The notes under the pieces are model-generated. The model was not told the origin of the DNA, ran no database searches, and saw only the letters and a program-made list of their open reading frames with translations. Shown here piece by piece: positions 9,826-22,127 of a stretch of 64,000 nucleotides of DNA (within the stretch, counting starts at the first letter, position 1; every line of letters starts with the position of its first letter). Source of the stretch: Pisaster brevispinus. Taxonomy: Eukaryota; Echinodermata; Asteroidea; Forcipulatida; Asteriidae. The DNA lies in contig JAMKCF010000129.1 in the NCBI GenBank assembly GCA_023634235.1, positions 124,001-188,000 on the forward strand, in the 5' to 3' direction. A program made the position numbers and the translations under genes.

Positions 9826-12401
9826 TGATCTAGGAGGGCTAGAGGGATGATTTTTTGGCCTGACTCTGCCTTAGGTATCCCTGCATCCGAAAATTAGACT
9901 TTTATGGCCGTTGCGGGCAGGCTTCACACCGGAAAAGACCAGCAAGCGGGGACACTCCGAAAGCCCCGCAAAACATCAACGTGATTTTGCTGTAAAAAGA
10001 CACAAATACAAAATAAGGAGGGTCACATCACCCCCAGGGCAATATCGAATCTGCACAATTTTAGTACCACTGTAAAGCCCGTTTCTAAGGCTCCCTCTCC
10101 CGTGAGTTTGGGGTCGCTGACGATTCTGTAGGCGAGGCGAGCGGCCTGGATGTTAGGCCCACCCCTTAGAGAAATAGGAAAGCAAAAACCAGGGGTAATG
10201 GCCCCAAAAAAAAGTGCGGTGATTTTGGGAATAAGTCCCGATCTAGGAGGGCTAGAGAGATGATTTTTTTACCTGACTCTGCCTTAGGTATCCCTGCATC
10301 CGAAAATTAGACTTTTACGGCCGTTGCGGGCAGGCTTCACACCGGAAAAGACCAGCAAGCGGGGACACTCCGAAAGCCCCCCAAAACATCAACTTGATTT
10401 TGCTGTAAAAAGACACAAATACAAAATAAGGAGGGTCACATCACACCAGGGCAATATTGAATCTGCACAATTTTAGTACCACTGTAAAGCCCGTTTCAAG
10501 TGCTCCCTCTCCCGTGAGTTTGGGGTCACTGACGATTCTGTAGGCGAGGCGAGCGGCCTGGATGTTAGGCCTACCCCTAAGAAAAATAGAAAAAAAAAAA
10601 AAAAAAAAAAACCAAGAAGCAAGGGCGTGCCGGCAGGGGTCATGGCCCAAAATAAAAGTGCGGTGAATTTGGGAATAACTCCCGATCTAGGAGGGCTAGA
10701 GGGATGATTTTTTGGCCTGACTCTGCCTTAGGTATCCCTGCATCCGAAAATTAGACTTTTACGGCCGTTGCGGGCAGGCTTCACACCGGAAAAGACCAGC
10801 AAGCGGGGACACTCCGAAAGCCCCGCAAAACATCAACGTGATTTTGCTGTAAAAAGACACAAATACAAAATAAGGAGGGTCACATCACCCCCAGGGCAAT
10901 ATCAAATCTGCACAATTTTAGTACCACTGTAAAGCCCGTTTCAAGGGCTCCCTCTCCCGTGAGTTTGGGGTTGCTGACGATTCTGTAGGCGAGGCGAGCG
11001 GCCTGGATGTTAGGCCCACCCCTTAGAGAAATAGGAAAACAAAAACCAGGGGTAATGGCCCAAAATAAAAGTGCGGTGATTTTGGGAATAAGTCCCGATC
11101 TAGGAGGGCTAGAGAGATGATTTTTTTACCTGACTCTGCCTTAGGTATCCCTGCATCCGAAAATTAGACTTTTACGTCCGTTGCGGGCAGGCTTCACACC
11201 GGAAAAGACCAGCAAGCGGGGACACTCCGAAAGCCCCCCAAAACATCAACTTGATTTTGCTTTAAAAAGACACAAATACAAAATAAGGAGGGTCACATCA
11301 CCCCCAGGGCAATACCGAATCTGCACAATTTTAGTACCACTGTAAAGCCCGTTTCAAGGGCTCCCTCTCCCGTGAGTTTGGGGTCGCTGACGATTCTGTA
11401 GGCGAGGCGAGCGGCCTGGATGTTAGGCCTACCCCTAAGAAAAATTGAAAAAAAAAATAATTAAAAAAAAACCAGAAGCAAGGTCGTGCCGGCAGGGGTC
11501 ATGGCCCAAAATAAAAGTGCGGTGAATTTGGGAATAACTCCCGATCTAGGAGGGGTAGAGGGATGATTTTTTGGCCTGACTCTGCCTTAGGTATCCCTGC
11601 ATCCGAAAATTAGACTTTTACGGCCGTTGCGGGCAGGCTTCACACCGGAAAAGACCAGCAAGCGGGGACACTCCGAAAGCCCCGCAAAACATCAACGTGA
11701 TTTTGCTGTAAAAAGACACAAATACAAAATAAGGAGGGTCACATCACCCCCAGGGCAATATCGAATCTGCACAATTTTAGTACCACTGTAAAACCCGTTT
11801 CAAGGGCTCCCTCTCCCGTGAGTTTGGGGTCGCTGACGATTCTGTAGGCGAGGCGAGCGGCCTGGATGTTAGGCCCACCCCTAAGAGAAATAGGAAAACA
11901 AAAACCAGGGGTAATGGCCCAAAATAAAAGTGCGGTGATTTTGGGAATAAGTCCCGATCTAGGAGGGCTAGAGAGATGATTTTTTTACCTGACTCTGCCT
12001 TAGGTATCCCTGCATCCGAAAACTAGACTTTTACGGCCGTTGCGGGCAGGCTTCACACCGGAAAAGACCAGCAAGCGGGGACACTCCGAAAGCCCCCAAA
12101 ACATCAACTTGATTTTGCTGTAAAAAGACACAATAACAAAATAAGGAGGGTCACATCACCCCCAGGGCAATATCGAATCTGCACAATTTTAGTACCACTG
12201 TAAAGCCCGTTTCAAGGGCTCCCTCTCCCGTGAGTTTGGGGTCGCTGACAATTCTGTAGGCGAGGCGAGCGGCCTGGATGTTAGGCCTACCCCTAAGAAA
12301 AATTGAAAAAAAAAAAAAAAAAAAAAAAAAAACAGAAGCAAGGTCGTGCCGGCAGGAGTCATGGCCCAAAATAAAAGTGCGGTGAATTTGGGAATAACTC
12401 C
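9826..12401 (+). repeat. Three S+L dimers
   Basis: Units start at 9826 (S, 413 b), 10239 (L, 444), 10683 (S, 413), 11096 (L, 446), 11542 (S, 413) and 11955 (L, 447). Dimer lengths are 857, 859 and 860 b. This is the plainest form of the array: type B body with S linker, then type A body with L linker. Private changes include TCACACCAGGGC at 10239, an A tract containing TAATT at 11096, and ACACAATAACAAAAT at 11955. Confidence 0.9.
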
Positions 12402-13704
12402 CGATCTAGGAGGGCTAGAGGGATGATTTTTTGGCCTGACTCTGCCTTAGGTATCCCTGCATCCGAAAATTAGATTTTTACGGCCGTTGCGGGCAGGCTT
12501 CACACCGGAAAAGACCAGCAAGCGGGGACACTCCGAAAGCCCAGCAAAACATCAACGTGATTTTGCTGTAAAAAGACACAAATACAAAATAAGGAGGGTC
12601 ACATCACCCCCAGGGCAATATCGAATCTGCACAATTTTAGTACCACTGTAAAGCCCGTTTCAAGGGCTCCCTCTCCCGTGAGTTTGGGGTCGCTGACGAT
12701 TCTGTAGGCGAGGCGAGCGGCCTGGATGTTAGGCCTACCCCTAAGAACAATTGAAAAAAAAAAAAAAAAAAAAAAAAACCAGAAGCAAGGTCGTGCCAGC
12801 AGGGGTCATGGCCCAAAATAAAAGTGCGGTGAATTTGGGAATAACTCCCGATCTAGGAGGGCTAGAGGGATGATTTTTTGGCCTGACTCTGCCTTAGGTA
12901 TCCCTGCATCCGAAAATTAGACTTTTACGGCCATTGCGGGCAGGCTTCACACCGGAAAAGACCAGCAAGCGGGGACACTCCGAAAGCCCCGCAAAACATC
13001 AACGTGATTTTGCTGTAAAAAGACACAAATACAAAATAAGGAGGGTCACATCACCCCCAGGGCAATATCGAATCTGCACAATTTTAGTACCACTGTAAAG
13101 CCCGTTTCAAGGGCTCCCTCTCCCGTGAGTTTGGGGTCGCTGACGATTCTGTAGGCGAGGCGAGCGGCCTGGATGTTAGGCCCACCCCTTAGAGAAATAG
13201 GAAAACAAAAACCAGGGGTAATGGCCCAAAATAAAAGTGCGGTGATTTTGGGAATAAGTCCCGATCTAGGAGGGCTAGAGAGATGATTTTTTTACCTGAC
13301 TCTGCCTTAGGTATCCCTGCATCCGAAAATTAGACTTTTACGTCCGTTGCGGGCAGGCTTCACACCGGAAAAGACCAGCAAGCGGGGACACTCCGAAAGC
13401 CCCCAAAACATCAACTTGATTTTGCTGTAAAAAGACACAAATACAAAATAAGGAGGGTCACATCACCCCCAGGGCAATATCGAATCTGCACAATTTTAGT
13501 ACCACTGTAAAGCCCGTTTCAAGGGCTCCCTCTCCCGTGAGTTTGGGGTCGCTGACGATTCTGTAGGCGAGGCGAGCGGCCTGGATGTTAGGCCTACCCC
13601 TAAGAAAAATTGAAAAAAAAAAACAAAAAACAAACCCAAAGCAAGGTCGTGCCGGCAGGGGTCATGGCCCAAAATAAAAGTGCGGTGAATTTGGGAATAA
13701 GTCC
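12402..13704 (+). repeat. LSL group
   Basis: Units start at 12402 (L, 447 b), 12849 (S, 413) and 13262 (L, 443). The first has a type B head and an otherwise rare GAAAGCCCAGC, which recurs at 17395. The third has TTTTACGTCCG, shared with the unit at 11096, and one fewer C in its C run (AAGCCCCCAAAAC), shared with 11955. Confidence 0.85.
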
Positions 13705-14056
13705 CGATCTAGGAGGGCTAGAGGGATGATTTTTTGGCCTGACTCTGCCTTAGGTATCCCTGCATCCGAAAATTAGACTTTTACGGCCGTTGCGGGCAGG
13801 CTTCACACCGGAAAAGACCAGCAAGCGGGGACACTCCGAAAGCCCCCCAAAACATCAACTTGATTTTGCTGTAAAAAGACACAAATACAAAATAAGGAGG
13901 GTCACATCACCCCCAGGGCAATATCGAATCTGCACAATTTTAGTACCACTGTAAAGCCCGTTTCAAGGGCTCCCTCTCCCGTGAGTTTGGGGTCGCTGAC
14001 GATTCTGTAGGCGAGGCGAGCGGCCTGGATGTTAGGCCTACCCCTAAGAAAAATTG

Positions 14057-14090
<34 letters not shown>

Positions 14091-16799
14091 AGCAAGGTCG
14101 TGCCGGCAGGGGTCATGGCCCAAAATAAAAGTGCGGTGAATTTGGGAATAACTCCTGATCTAGGAGGGCTAGAGGGATGATTTTTTGGCCTGACTCTGCC
14201 TTAGGTATCCCTGCATCCGAAAATTAGACTTTTACGGCCGTTGCGGGCAGGCTTCAAACCAGAAAAGACCAGCAAGCGGGGACACTCCGAAAGCCCCGCA
14301 AAACATCAACGTGATTTTGTTGTAAAAAGACACAAATACAAAATAAGGAGGGTCACATCAACCCCAGGGCAATATCGAATCTGCACAATTTTAGTACCAC
14401 TGTAAAGCCCGTTTCAAGGGCTCCCTCTCCCGTGAGTTTGGGGTCGCTGACGATTCTGTAGGCGAGGCGAGCGGCCTGGATGTTAGGCCTACCCCTAAGA
14501 AAAATTGAAAAAAAAAAAAAAACAAACAAACCCAGAAGCAAGGTCGTGCCGGCAGGGGTCATGGCCCAAAATAAAAGTGCGGTGAATTTGGGAATAAGTC
14601 CCGATCTAGGAGGGCTAGAGAGATGATTTTTTGGCCTGACTCTGCCTTAGGTATCCCTGCATCCGAAAATTAGACTTTTACGGCCGTTGCGGGCAGGCTT
14701 CACACCGGAAAAGACCAGCAAGCGGGGACACTCCGAAAGCCCCCCAAAACATCAACGTGATTTTGCTGTAAAAAGACACAAATACAAAATAAGGAGGGTC
14801 ACATCACCCCCAGGGCAATATCGAATCTGCACAATTTTAGTACCACTGTAAAGCCCGTTTCAAGGGCTCCCTCTCCCGTGAGTTTGGGGTCGCTGACGAT
14901 TCTGTAGGCGAGGCGAGCGGCCTGGATGTTAGGCCTACCCCTAAGAAAAATTGAAAAAAAAAACAAAACAAAAACCCAGAAGCAAGGTCGTGCCGGCAGG
15001 GGTCATGGCCCAAAATAAAAGTGCGGTGAAATTGGGAATAACTCCCGATCTAGGAGGGCTAGAGGGATGATTTTTTGGCCTGACTCTGCCTTAGGTATCC
15101 CTGCATCCGAAAATTAGACTTTTATGGCCGTTGCGGGCAGGCTTCACACCGGAAAAGACCAGCAAGCCGGGACACTCCGAAAGCCCCGCAAAACATCAAC
15201 GTGATTTTGCTGTAAAAAGACACAAATACAAAATAAGGAGGGTCACATCACCCCCAGGGCAATATCGAATCTGCACAATTTTAGTACCACTGTAAAGCCC
15301 GTTTCAAGGGCTCCCTCTCCCGTTAGTTTGGCGTCGCTGACGATTCTGTAGGCGAGGCGAGCGGCCTGGATGTTAGGCCTACCCCTAAGAAAAATTGAAA
15401 AAAAAAAAAAAAAAAAAAACACCCAGAAGCAAGGTCGTGCCGGCAGGGGTCATGGCCCAAAATAAAAGTGCGGTGAATTTGGGAATAACTCCTGATCTAG
15501 GAGGGCTAGAGGGATGATTTTTTGGCCTGACTCTGCCTTAGGTATCCCTGCATCCGAAAATTAGACTTTTACGGCCGTTGCGGGCAGGCTTCAAACCAGA
15601 AAAGACCAGCAAGCGGGGACACTCCGAAAGCCCCGCAAAACATCAACGTGATTTTGTTGTAAAAAGACACAAATACAAAATAAGGAGGGTCACATCACCC
15701 CCAGGGCAATATCGAATCTGCACAATTTTAGTACCACTGTAAAGCCCGTTTCAAGGGCTCCCTCTCCCGTGAGTTTGGGGTTGCTGACGATTCTGTAGGC
15801 GAGGTGAGCGGCCTGGATGTTAGGCCCTCCCCTTAGAGAAATAGGAAAACAAAAACCAGGGGTCATGGCCCAAAATAAAAGTGCGGTGAATTTGGGAATA
15901 AGTCCCGATCTAGGAGGGCTAGAGGGATGATTTTTTGGCCTGACTCTGCCTTAGGTATCCCTGCATCCGAAAATTAGACTTTTATGGCCGTTGCGGGCAG
16001 GCTTCACACCGGAAAAGACCAGCAAGCGGGGACACTCCGAAAGCCCCGCAAAACATCAACTTGATTTTGCTGTAAAAAGACACAAATACAAAATAAGGAG
16101 GGTCACATCACCCCCAGGGCAATATCGAATCTGCACAATTTTAGTACCACTGTAAAGCCCGTTTCAAGGGCTCCCTCTCCCGTGAGTTTGGCGTCGCTGA
16201 CGATTCTGTAGGCGAGGCGAGCGGCCTGGATGTTAGGCCTACCCCTAAGAAAAATTGAAAAAAAAAAAAAAAAAAAAAAACAACCCAGAAGCAAGGTCGT
16301 GCCGGCAGGGGTCATGGCCCAAAATAAAAGTGCGGTGAATTTGGGAATAACTCCTGATCTAGGAGGGCTAGAGGGATGATTTTTTGGCCTGACTCTGCCT
16401 TAGGTATCCCTGCATCCGAAAATTAGACTTTTATGGCCGTTGCGGGCAGGCTTCACACCGGAAAAGACCAGCAAGCGGGGACACTCCGAAAGCCCCGCAA
16501 AACATCAACGTGATTTTGCTGTAAAAAGACACAAATACAAAATAAGGAGGGTCACATCACCCCCAGGGCAATATCGAATCTGCACAATTTTAGTACCACT
16601 GTAAAGCCCGTTTCAAGGGCTCCCTCTCCCGTGAGTTTGGCGTCGCTGACGATTCTGTAGGCGAGGCGAGCGGCCTGGATGTTAGGCCTACCCCTAAGAA
16701 AAATTGAAAAAAAATAATAAAAAAAAAACCCAGAAGCAAGGTCGTGCCGGCAGGGGTCATGGCCCAAAATAAAAGTGCGGTGAATTTGGGAATAAGTCC
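13705..16799 (+). repeat. L-rich stretch of seven units
   Basis: Units start at 13705 (L, 451 b), 14156 (L, 446), 14602 (L, 444), 15046 (L, 447), 15493 (S, 413), 15906 (L, 449) and 16355 (L, 445). The units at 14156 and 15493 share CTTCAAACCAGAAAAG and TTTTGTTGTAAA. Those at 15046, 15906 and 16355 share TTTATGGCC and TTTGGCGTCGC. A three-unit block therefore appears to have been copied with about a 1.34-kb offset. Alternation of S and L is lost here. Confidence 0.85.
15827..15905 (+). repeat. Hybrid linker, S front and L back
   Basis: The linker starts in the S form (CTCCCCTTAGAGAAATAGG) and keeps AAAACAAAAACC and the S length. It then reads AGGGGTCATGG and GTGAATTTGGG as in L linkers, and the next unit has a type B head. 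The switch falls in the few bases around CAGGGGT that both linker types share. Confidence 0.75.
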
Positions 16800-17394
16800 C
16801 GATCTAGGAGGGCTAGAGAGATGATTTTTTGGCCTGACTCTGCCTTAGGTATCCCTGCATCCGAAAATTAGACTTTTACGGCCGTTGCGGGCAGGCTTCA
16901 CACCGGAAAAGACCAGCAAGCGGGGACACTCCGAAAGCCCCCCAAAACATCAACTTGATTTTGCTGTAAAAAGACACAAATACAAAATAAGGAGGGTCAC
17001 ATCACCCCCAGGGCAATATCGAATCTGCACAATTTTAGTACCACTGTAAAGCCCGTTTCAAGGGCTCCCTCTCCCGTGAGTTTGGGGCCGCAAAACATCA
17101 ACGTGATTTTGCTGTAAAAAGACACAAATACAAAATAAGGAGGGTCACATCACCCCCAGGGCAATATCGAATCTGCACAATTTTAGTACCACTGTAAAGC
17201 CCGTTTTAAGGGCTCCCTCTCCCGTGAGTTTGGGGTCGCTGACGATTCTGTAGGCGAGGCGAGCGGCCTGGATGTTAGGCCTACCCGTAAGAAAAATTGA
17301 AAAAAAAAAAAAGAAACAAAAAAAACAGAAGCAAGGTCGTGCCGGCAGGGGTCATGGCCCAAAATAAAAGTGCGGTGAATTTGGGAATAACTCC
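16800..17394 (+). repeat. Fused unit of 595 b
   Basis: A type A body runs normally to GTGAGTTTGGGG ending at 17087. It then jumps back to CCGCAAAACATCAACGTG, the middle of a type B body, which continues to a normal L linker. The end of one body, its linker and the first third of the next unit are missing, so about 240 b from AAAACATC to GAGTTTGGGG are present twice. The head (GAGAGATG with GGCCTGAC) is an A/B intermediate. Both parents share CGC near the joint. Confidence 0.9.
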
Positions 17395-18276
17395 CGATCT
17401 AGGAGGGCTAGAGGGATGATTTTTTGGCCTGACTCTGTCTTAGGTATTCCTGCATCCGAAAATTAGACTTTTACGGCCGTTGCGGGCAGGCTTTACACCG
17501 GAAAAGACCAGCAAGCGGGGACACTCCGAAAGCCCAGCAAAACATCAACTGTAAAAAGACACAAATACAAAATAAGGAGGGTCACATCACCCCCAGGGCA
17601 ATATCGAATCTGCACAATTTTAGTACCACTGTAAAGCCCGTTTCAAGGGCTCCCTCTCCCGTGAGTTTGGGGTCGCTGACGATTCTGTAGGCGAGGCGAG
17701 CGGCCTGAATGTTAGGCCTACCCCTAAGAAAAATTGAAAAAAACAAAACAAAAAACAACCCAGAAGCAAGGTCGTGCCGGCAGGGGTCATGGCCCAAAAT
17801 AAAAGTGCGGTGAATTTGGGAATAACTCCCGATCTAGGAGGGCTAGAGGGATGATTTTTTGGCCTGACTCTGCCTTAGGTATCCCTGCATCCGAAAATTT
17901 GACTTTTACGGCCGTTGCGGGCAGGCTTCACACCGGAAAAGACCAGCAAGCGGGGACACTCCGAAAGCCCCGCAAAACATCAACGTGATTTTTGCTGTAA
18001 AAAGACACAAATACAAAATTAGGAGGGTCACATCACCCCCAGGGCAATATCGAATCTGCACAATTTTAGGACCACTGTAAAGCCCGTTTCAAGGGCTCCT
18101 TCTCCCGTGAGTTTGGGGTCGCTGACGATTCTGTAGGCGAGGCGAGCGGCCTGGATGTTAGGCCTACCCCTAAGAAAAATTGAAAAAAAAAAACAAAAAA
18201 AAAAACCCAGAAGCAAGGTCGTGCCGGCAGGGGTCATGGCCCAAAATAAAAGTGCGGTGATTTTGGGAATAACTCC
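17395..18276 (+). repeat. Two L units, one with a 10-b deletion
   Basis: Units start at 17395 (L, 435 b) and 17830 (L, 447). The first is the shortest L unit because CATCAAC runs straight into TGTAAAAAG at 17549-17550, losing GTGATTTTGC. It also has CTGTCTTAGGTATTCCTG and CTTTACACCGG. The second introduces ATTTTTGCTG, AAAATTAGG, TTTTAGGACC and CTCCTTCTCCC, a set passed on to the unit at 18690. Confidence 0.85.
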
Positions 18277-19992
18277 CGATCTAGGAGGGCTAGAGGGATG
18301 ATTTTTTGGCCTGAATCTGCCTTAGGTATCCCTGCATCCGAAAATTAGACTTTTACGGCCGTTGCGGGCAGGCTTCACACCGGAAAAGACCAGCAAGCGG
18401 GGACACTCCGAAAGCCCCCCAAAACATCAACTTGATTTTGCTGTAAAAAGACACAAATACAAAATAAGGAGGGTCACATCACCCCCAGGGCAATATCGAA
18501 TCTGCACAATTTAAGTACCACTGTAAAGCCCGTTTAAAGGGCTCCCTCTCCCGTGAGTTTGGGGTCGCTGACGATTCTGTAGGCGAGGCGAGCGGCCTGG
18601 ATGTTAGGCCCACCCCTTAGAGAAATAGGAAAACAAAAACCAGGGGTAATGGCCCAAAATAAAAGTGCGGTGATTTTGGGAATAAGTCCCGATCTAGGAG
18701 GGCTGGAGAGATGATTTTTTTACCTGACTCTGCCTTAGGTATCCCTGCATCCGAAAATTAGACTTTTACGGCCGTTGCGGGCAGGCTTCACACCGGAAAA
18801 GACCAGCAAGCGGGGACACTCCGAAAGCCCCCCAAAACATCAACGTGATTTTTGCTGTAAAAAGACACAAATACAAAATTAGGAGGGTCACATCACCCCC
18901 AGGGCAATATCGAATCTGCACAATTTTAGGACCACTGTAAAGCCCGTTTCAAGGGCTCCTTCTCCCGTGAGTTTGGGGTCGCTGACGATTCTGTAGGCGA
19001 GGCGAGCGGCCTGGATGTTAGGCCTACCCCTAAGAAAAATTGAAAAAAAAAAAAAAAAAAAAAACCCAGAAGCAAGGTCGTGCCGGCAGGGGTCATGGCC
19101 CAAAATAAAAGTGCGGTGATTTTGGGAATAACTCCCGATCTAGGAGGGCTAGAGGGATGATTTTTTGGCCTGAATCTGCCTTAGGTATCCCTGCATCCGA
19201 AAATTAGACTTTTACGGCCGTTGCGGGCAGGCTTCACACCGGAAAAGACCAGCAAGCGGGGACACTCCGAAAGCCCCCCAAAACATCAACTTGATTTTGC
19301 TGTAAAAAGACACAAATACAAAATAAGGAGGGTCACATCACCCCCAGGGCAATATCGAATCTGCACAATTTAAGTACCACTGTAAAGCCCGTTTAAAGGG
19401 CTCCCTCTCCCGTGAGTTTGGGGTCGCTGACGATTCTGTAGGCGAGGCGAGCGGCCTGGATGTTAGGCCCACCCCTTAGAGAAATAGGAAAACAAAAACC
19501 AGGGGTAATGGCCCAAAATAAAAGTGCGGTGATTTTGGGAATAAGTCCCGATCTAGGAGGGCTGGAGAGATGATTTTTTTACCTGACTCTGCCTTAGGTA
19601 TCCCTGCATCCGAAAATTAGACTTTTACGGCCGTTGCGGGCAGGCTTCACACCGGAAAAGACCAGCAAGCGGGGACACTCCGAAAGCCCCCCAAAACATC
19701 AACTTGATTTTGCTGTAAAAGGACACAAATACAAAATAAGGAGGGTCACATCACCCCCAGGGCAATATCGAATCTGCACAATTTTAGTACCACTGTAAAG
19801 CCCGTTTCAAGGGCTCCCTCTCCCGTGAGTTTGGGGTCGCTGACGATTCTGTAGGCGAGGCGAGCGGCCTGGATGTTAGGCCTACCCCTAAGAAAAATTG
19901 AAAAAAAAAAAAAAAAAAAAACCCAGAAGCAAGGTCGTGCCGGCAGGGGTCATGGCCCAAAATAAAAGTGCGGTGAATTTGGGAATAACTCC
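18277..19992 (+). repeat. Two near-identical S+L dimers
   Basis: Units start at 18277 (S, 413 b), 18690 (L, 446), 19136 (S, 413) and 19549 (L, 444). The S units share GGCCTGAATCTGCC, ATTTAAGTACC and GTTTAAAGGG. Both L units share the head GGGCTGGAGAGATG. The L unit at 18690 has the ATTTTTGCTG and TTTTAGGACC set of 17830, giving three successive 859-860-b offsets. Local dimer duplication is the simplest reading. Confidence 0.85.
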
Positions 19993-22127
19993 CGATCTAG
20001 GAGGGCTAGAGGGATGATTTTTTGGCCTGACTCTGCCTTAGGTATCCCTGCATCCGAAAATTAGACTTTTACGGCCGTTGCGGGCAGGCTTCACACCGGA
20101 AAAGACCAGCAAGCGGGGACACTCCGAAAGCCCCGCAAAACATCAACGTGATTTTGCTGTTAAAAGACACAAATACAAAATAAGGAGGGTCACATCACCC
20201 CCAGGGCAATATCGAATCTGCACAATTTTAGTACCACTGTAAAGCCCGTTTTAAGGGCTCCCTCTCCCGTGAGTTTGGGGTCGCTGACGATTCTGTAGGC
20301 GAGGCGAGCGGCCTGGATGTTAGGCCCACCCCTTAGAGAAATAGGAAAACAAAAACCAGGGGTAATGGCCCAAAATAAAAGTGCGGTGATTTTGGGAATA
20401 AGTCCCGATCTAGGAGGGCTAGAGAGATGATTTTTTTACCTGACTCTGCCTTAGGTATCCCTGCACCAAAAAATTAGACTTTTACGGCCGTTGCGGGCAG
20501 GCTTCACACCGGAAAAGACCAGCAAGCGGGGACACTCCGAAAGCCCCCCAAAACATCAACTTGATTTTGCTGTAAAAAGACACAAATACAAAATAAGGAG
20601 GGTCACATCACCCCCAGGGCAATATCGAATCTGCACAATTTTAGTACCACTGTAAAGCCCGTTTCAAGGGCTCCCTCTCCCGTGAGTTTGGGGTCGCTGA
20701 CGATTCTGTAGGCGAGGCGAGCGGCCTGGATGTTAGGCCTACCCCTAAGAAAAATTGAAAAAAAAAAAAAAAAAAAAAAAAAACAGAAGCAAGGTCGTGC
20801 CGGCAGGGGTCATGGCCCAAAATAAAAGTGCGGTGAATTTGGGAATAACTCCCGATCTAGGAGGGCTAGAGGGATGATTTTTTGGCCTGACTCTGCCTTA
20901 GGTATCCCTGCATCCGAAAATTAGACTTTTACGGCCGTTGCGGGCAGGCTTCACACCGGAAAAGACCAGCAAGCGGGGACACTCCGAAAGCCCCGCAAAA
21001 CATCAACGTGATTTTGCTGTAAAAAGACACAAATACAAAATAAGGAGGGTCACATCACCCCCAGGGCAATATCGAATCTGCACAATTTTAGTACCACTGT
21101 AAAGCCCGTTTCAAGGGCTCCCTCTCCCGTGAGTTTGGGGTCGCTGACGATTCTGTAGGCGAGGCGAGTGGCCTGGATGTTAGGCCTACCCCTAAGAAAA
21201 ATTGAAAAAAAAAAAAAAAAAAAAAAAAAACCCAGAAGCAAGGTCGTGTCGGCAGGGGTCATGGCCCAAAATAAAAGTGCGGTGAATTTGGGAATAACTC
21301 CCGATCTAGGAGGGCTAGAGGGATGATTTTTTGGCCTGACTCTGCCTTAGGTATCCCTGCATCCGAAAATTAGACTTTTACGGCCGTTGCGGGCAGGCTT
21401 CACACCGGAAAAGACCAGCAAGCGGGGACACTCCGAAAGCCCCGCAAAACATCAACGTGATTTTGCTGTAAAAAGACACAAATACAAAATAAGGAGGGTC
21501 ACATCACCCCCAGGGCAATATCGAATCTGCACAATTTTAGTACCACTGTAAAGCCCGTTTCAAGGGCTCCCTCTCCCGTGAGTTTGGGGTCGCTGACGAT
21601 TCTGTAGGCGAGCCGAGCGGCCTGGATGTTAGGCCCACCCCTTAGAGAAATAGGAAAACAAAAACCAGGGGTAATGGCCCAAAATAAAAGTGCGGTGATT
21701 TTGGGAATAAGTCCCGATCTAGGAGGGCTAGAGAGATGATTTTTTTACCTGACTCTGCCTTAGGTATCCCTGCATCCGAAAATTAGACTTTTACGGCCGT
21801 TGCGGGCAGGCTTCACACCGGAAAAGACCAGCAAGCGGGGACACTCCGAAAGCCCCGCAAAACATCAACGTGATTTTGCTGTAAAAAGACACAAATACAA
21901 AATAAGGAGGGTCACATCACCCCCAGGGCAATATCGAATCTGCACAATTTTAGTACCACTGTAAAGCCCGTTTCAAGGGCTCCCTCTCCCGTGAGTTTGG
22001 GGTTGCTGACGATTCTGTAGGCGAGGCGAGCGGCCTGGATGTTAGGCCCACCCCTTAGAGAAATAGGAAAACAAAAACCAGGGGTAATGGCCCAAAATAA
22101 AAGTGCGGTGATTTTGGGAATAAGTCC
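19993..22127 (+). repeat. S L L S S group
   Basis: Units start at 19993 (S, 413 b), 20406 (L, 447), 20853 (L, 449), 21302 (S, 413) and 21715 (S, 413). The first has CTGTTAAAAG and GTTTTAAGGG. The second has CTGCACCAAAAAATTAG in place of CTGCATCCGAAAATTAG. The last combines a type A head with a type B body and an S linker, the same combination as the second S of the LSS trimers near 4699. Confidence 0.85.

Noticed and set aside
13902..14123. A minus-strand open frame of about 70 codons in most L units, starting at the ATG opposite GGTCATGG, with a polyphenylalanine stretch
   Set aside because: The phenylalanines are the A tract read in reverse. The frame exists only where the tract length happens to fit and is lost in other units, and there is no consistent start. 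The same sequence is repeated because the satellite is repeated, so conservation is no evidence of coding. I saw no known domain.
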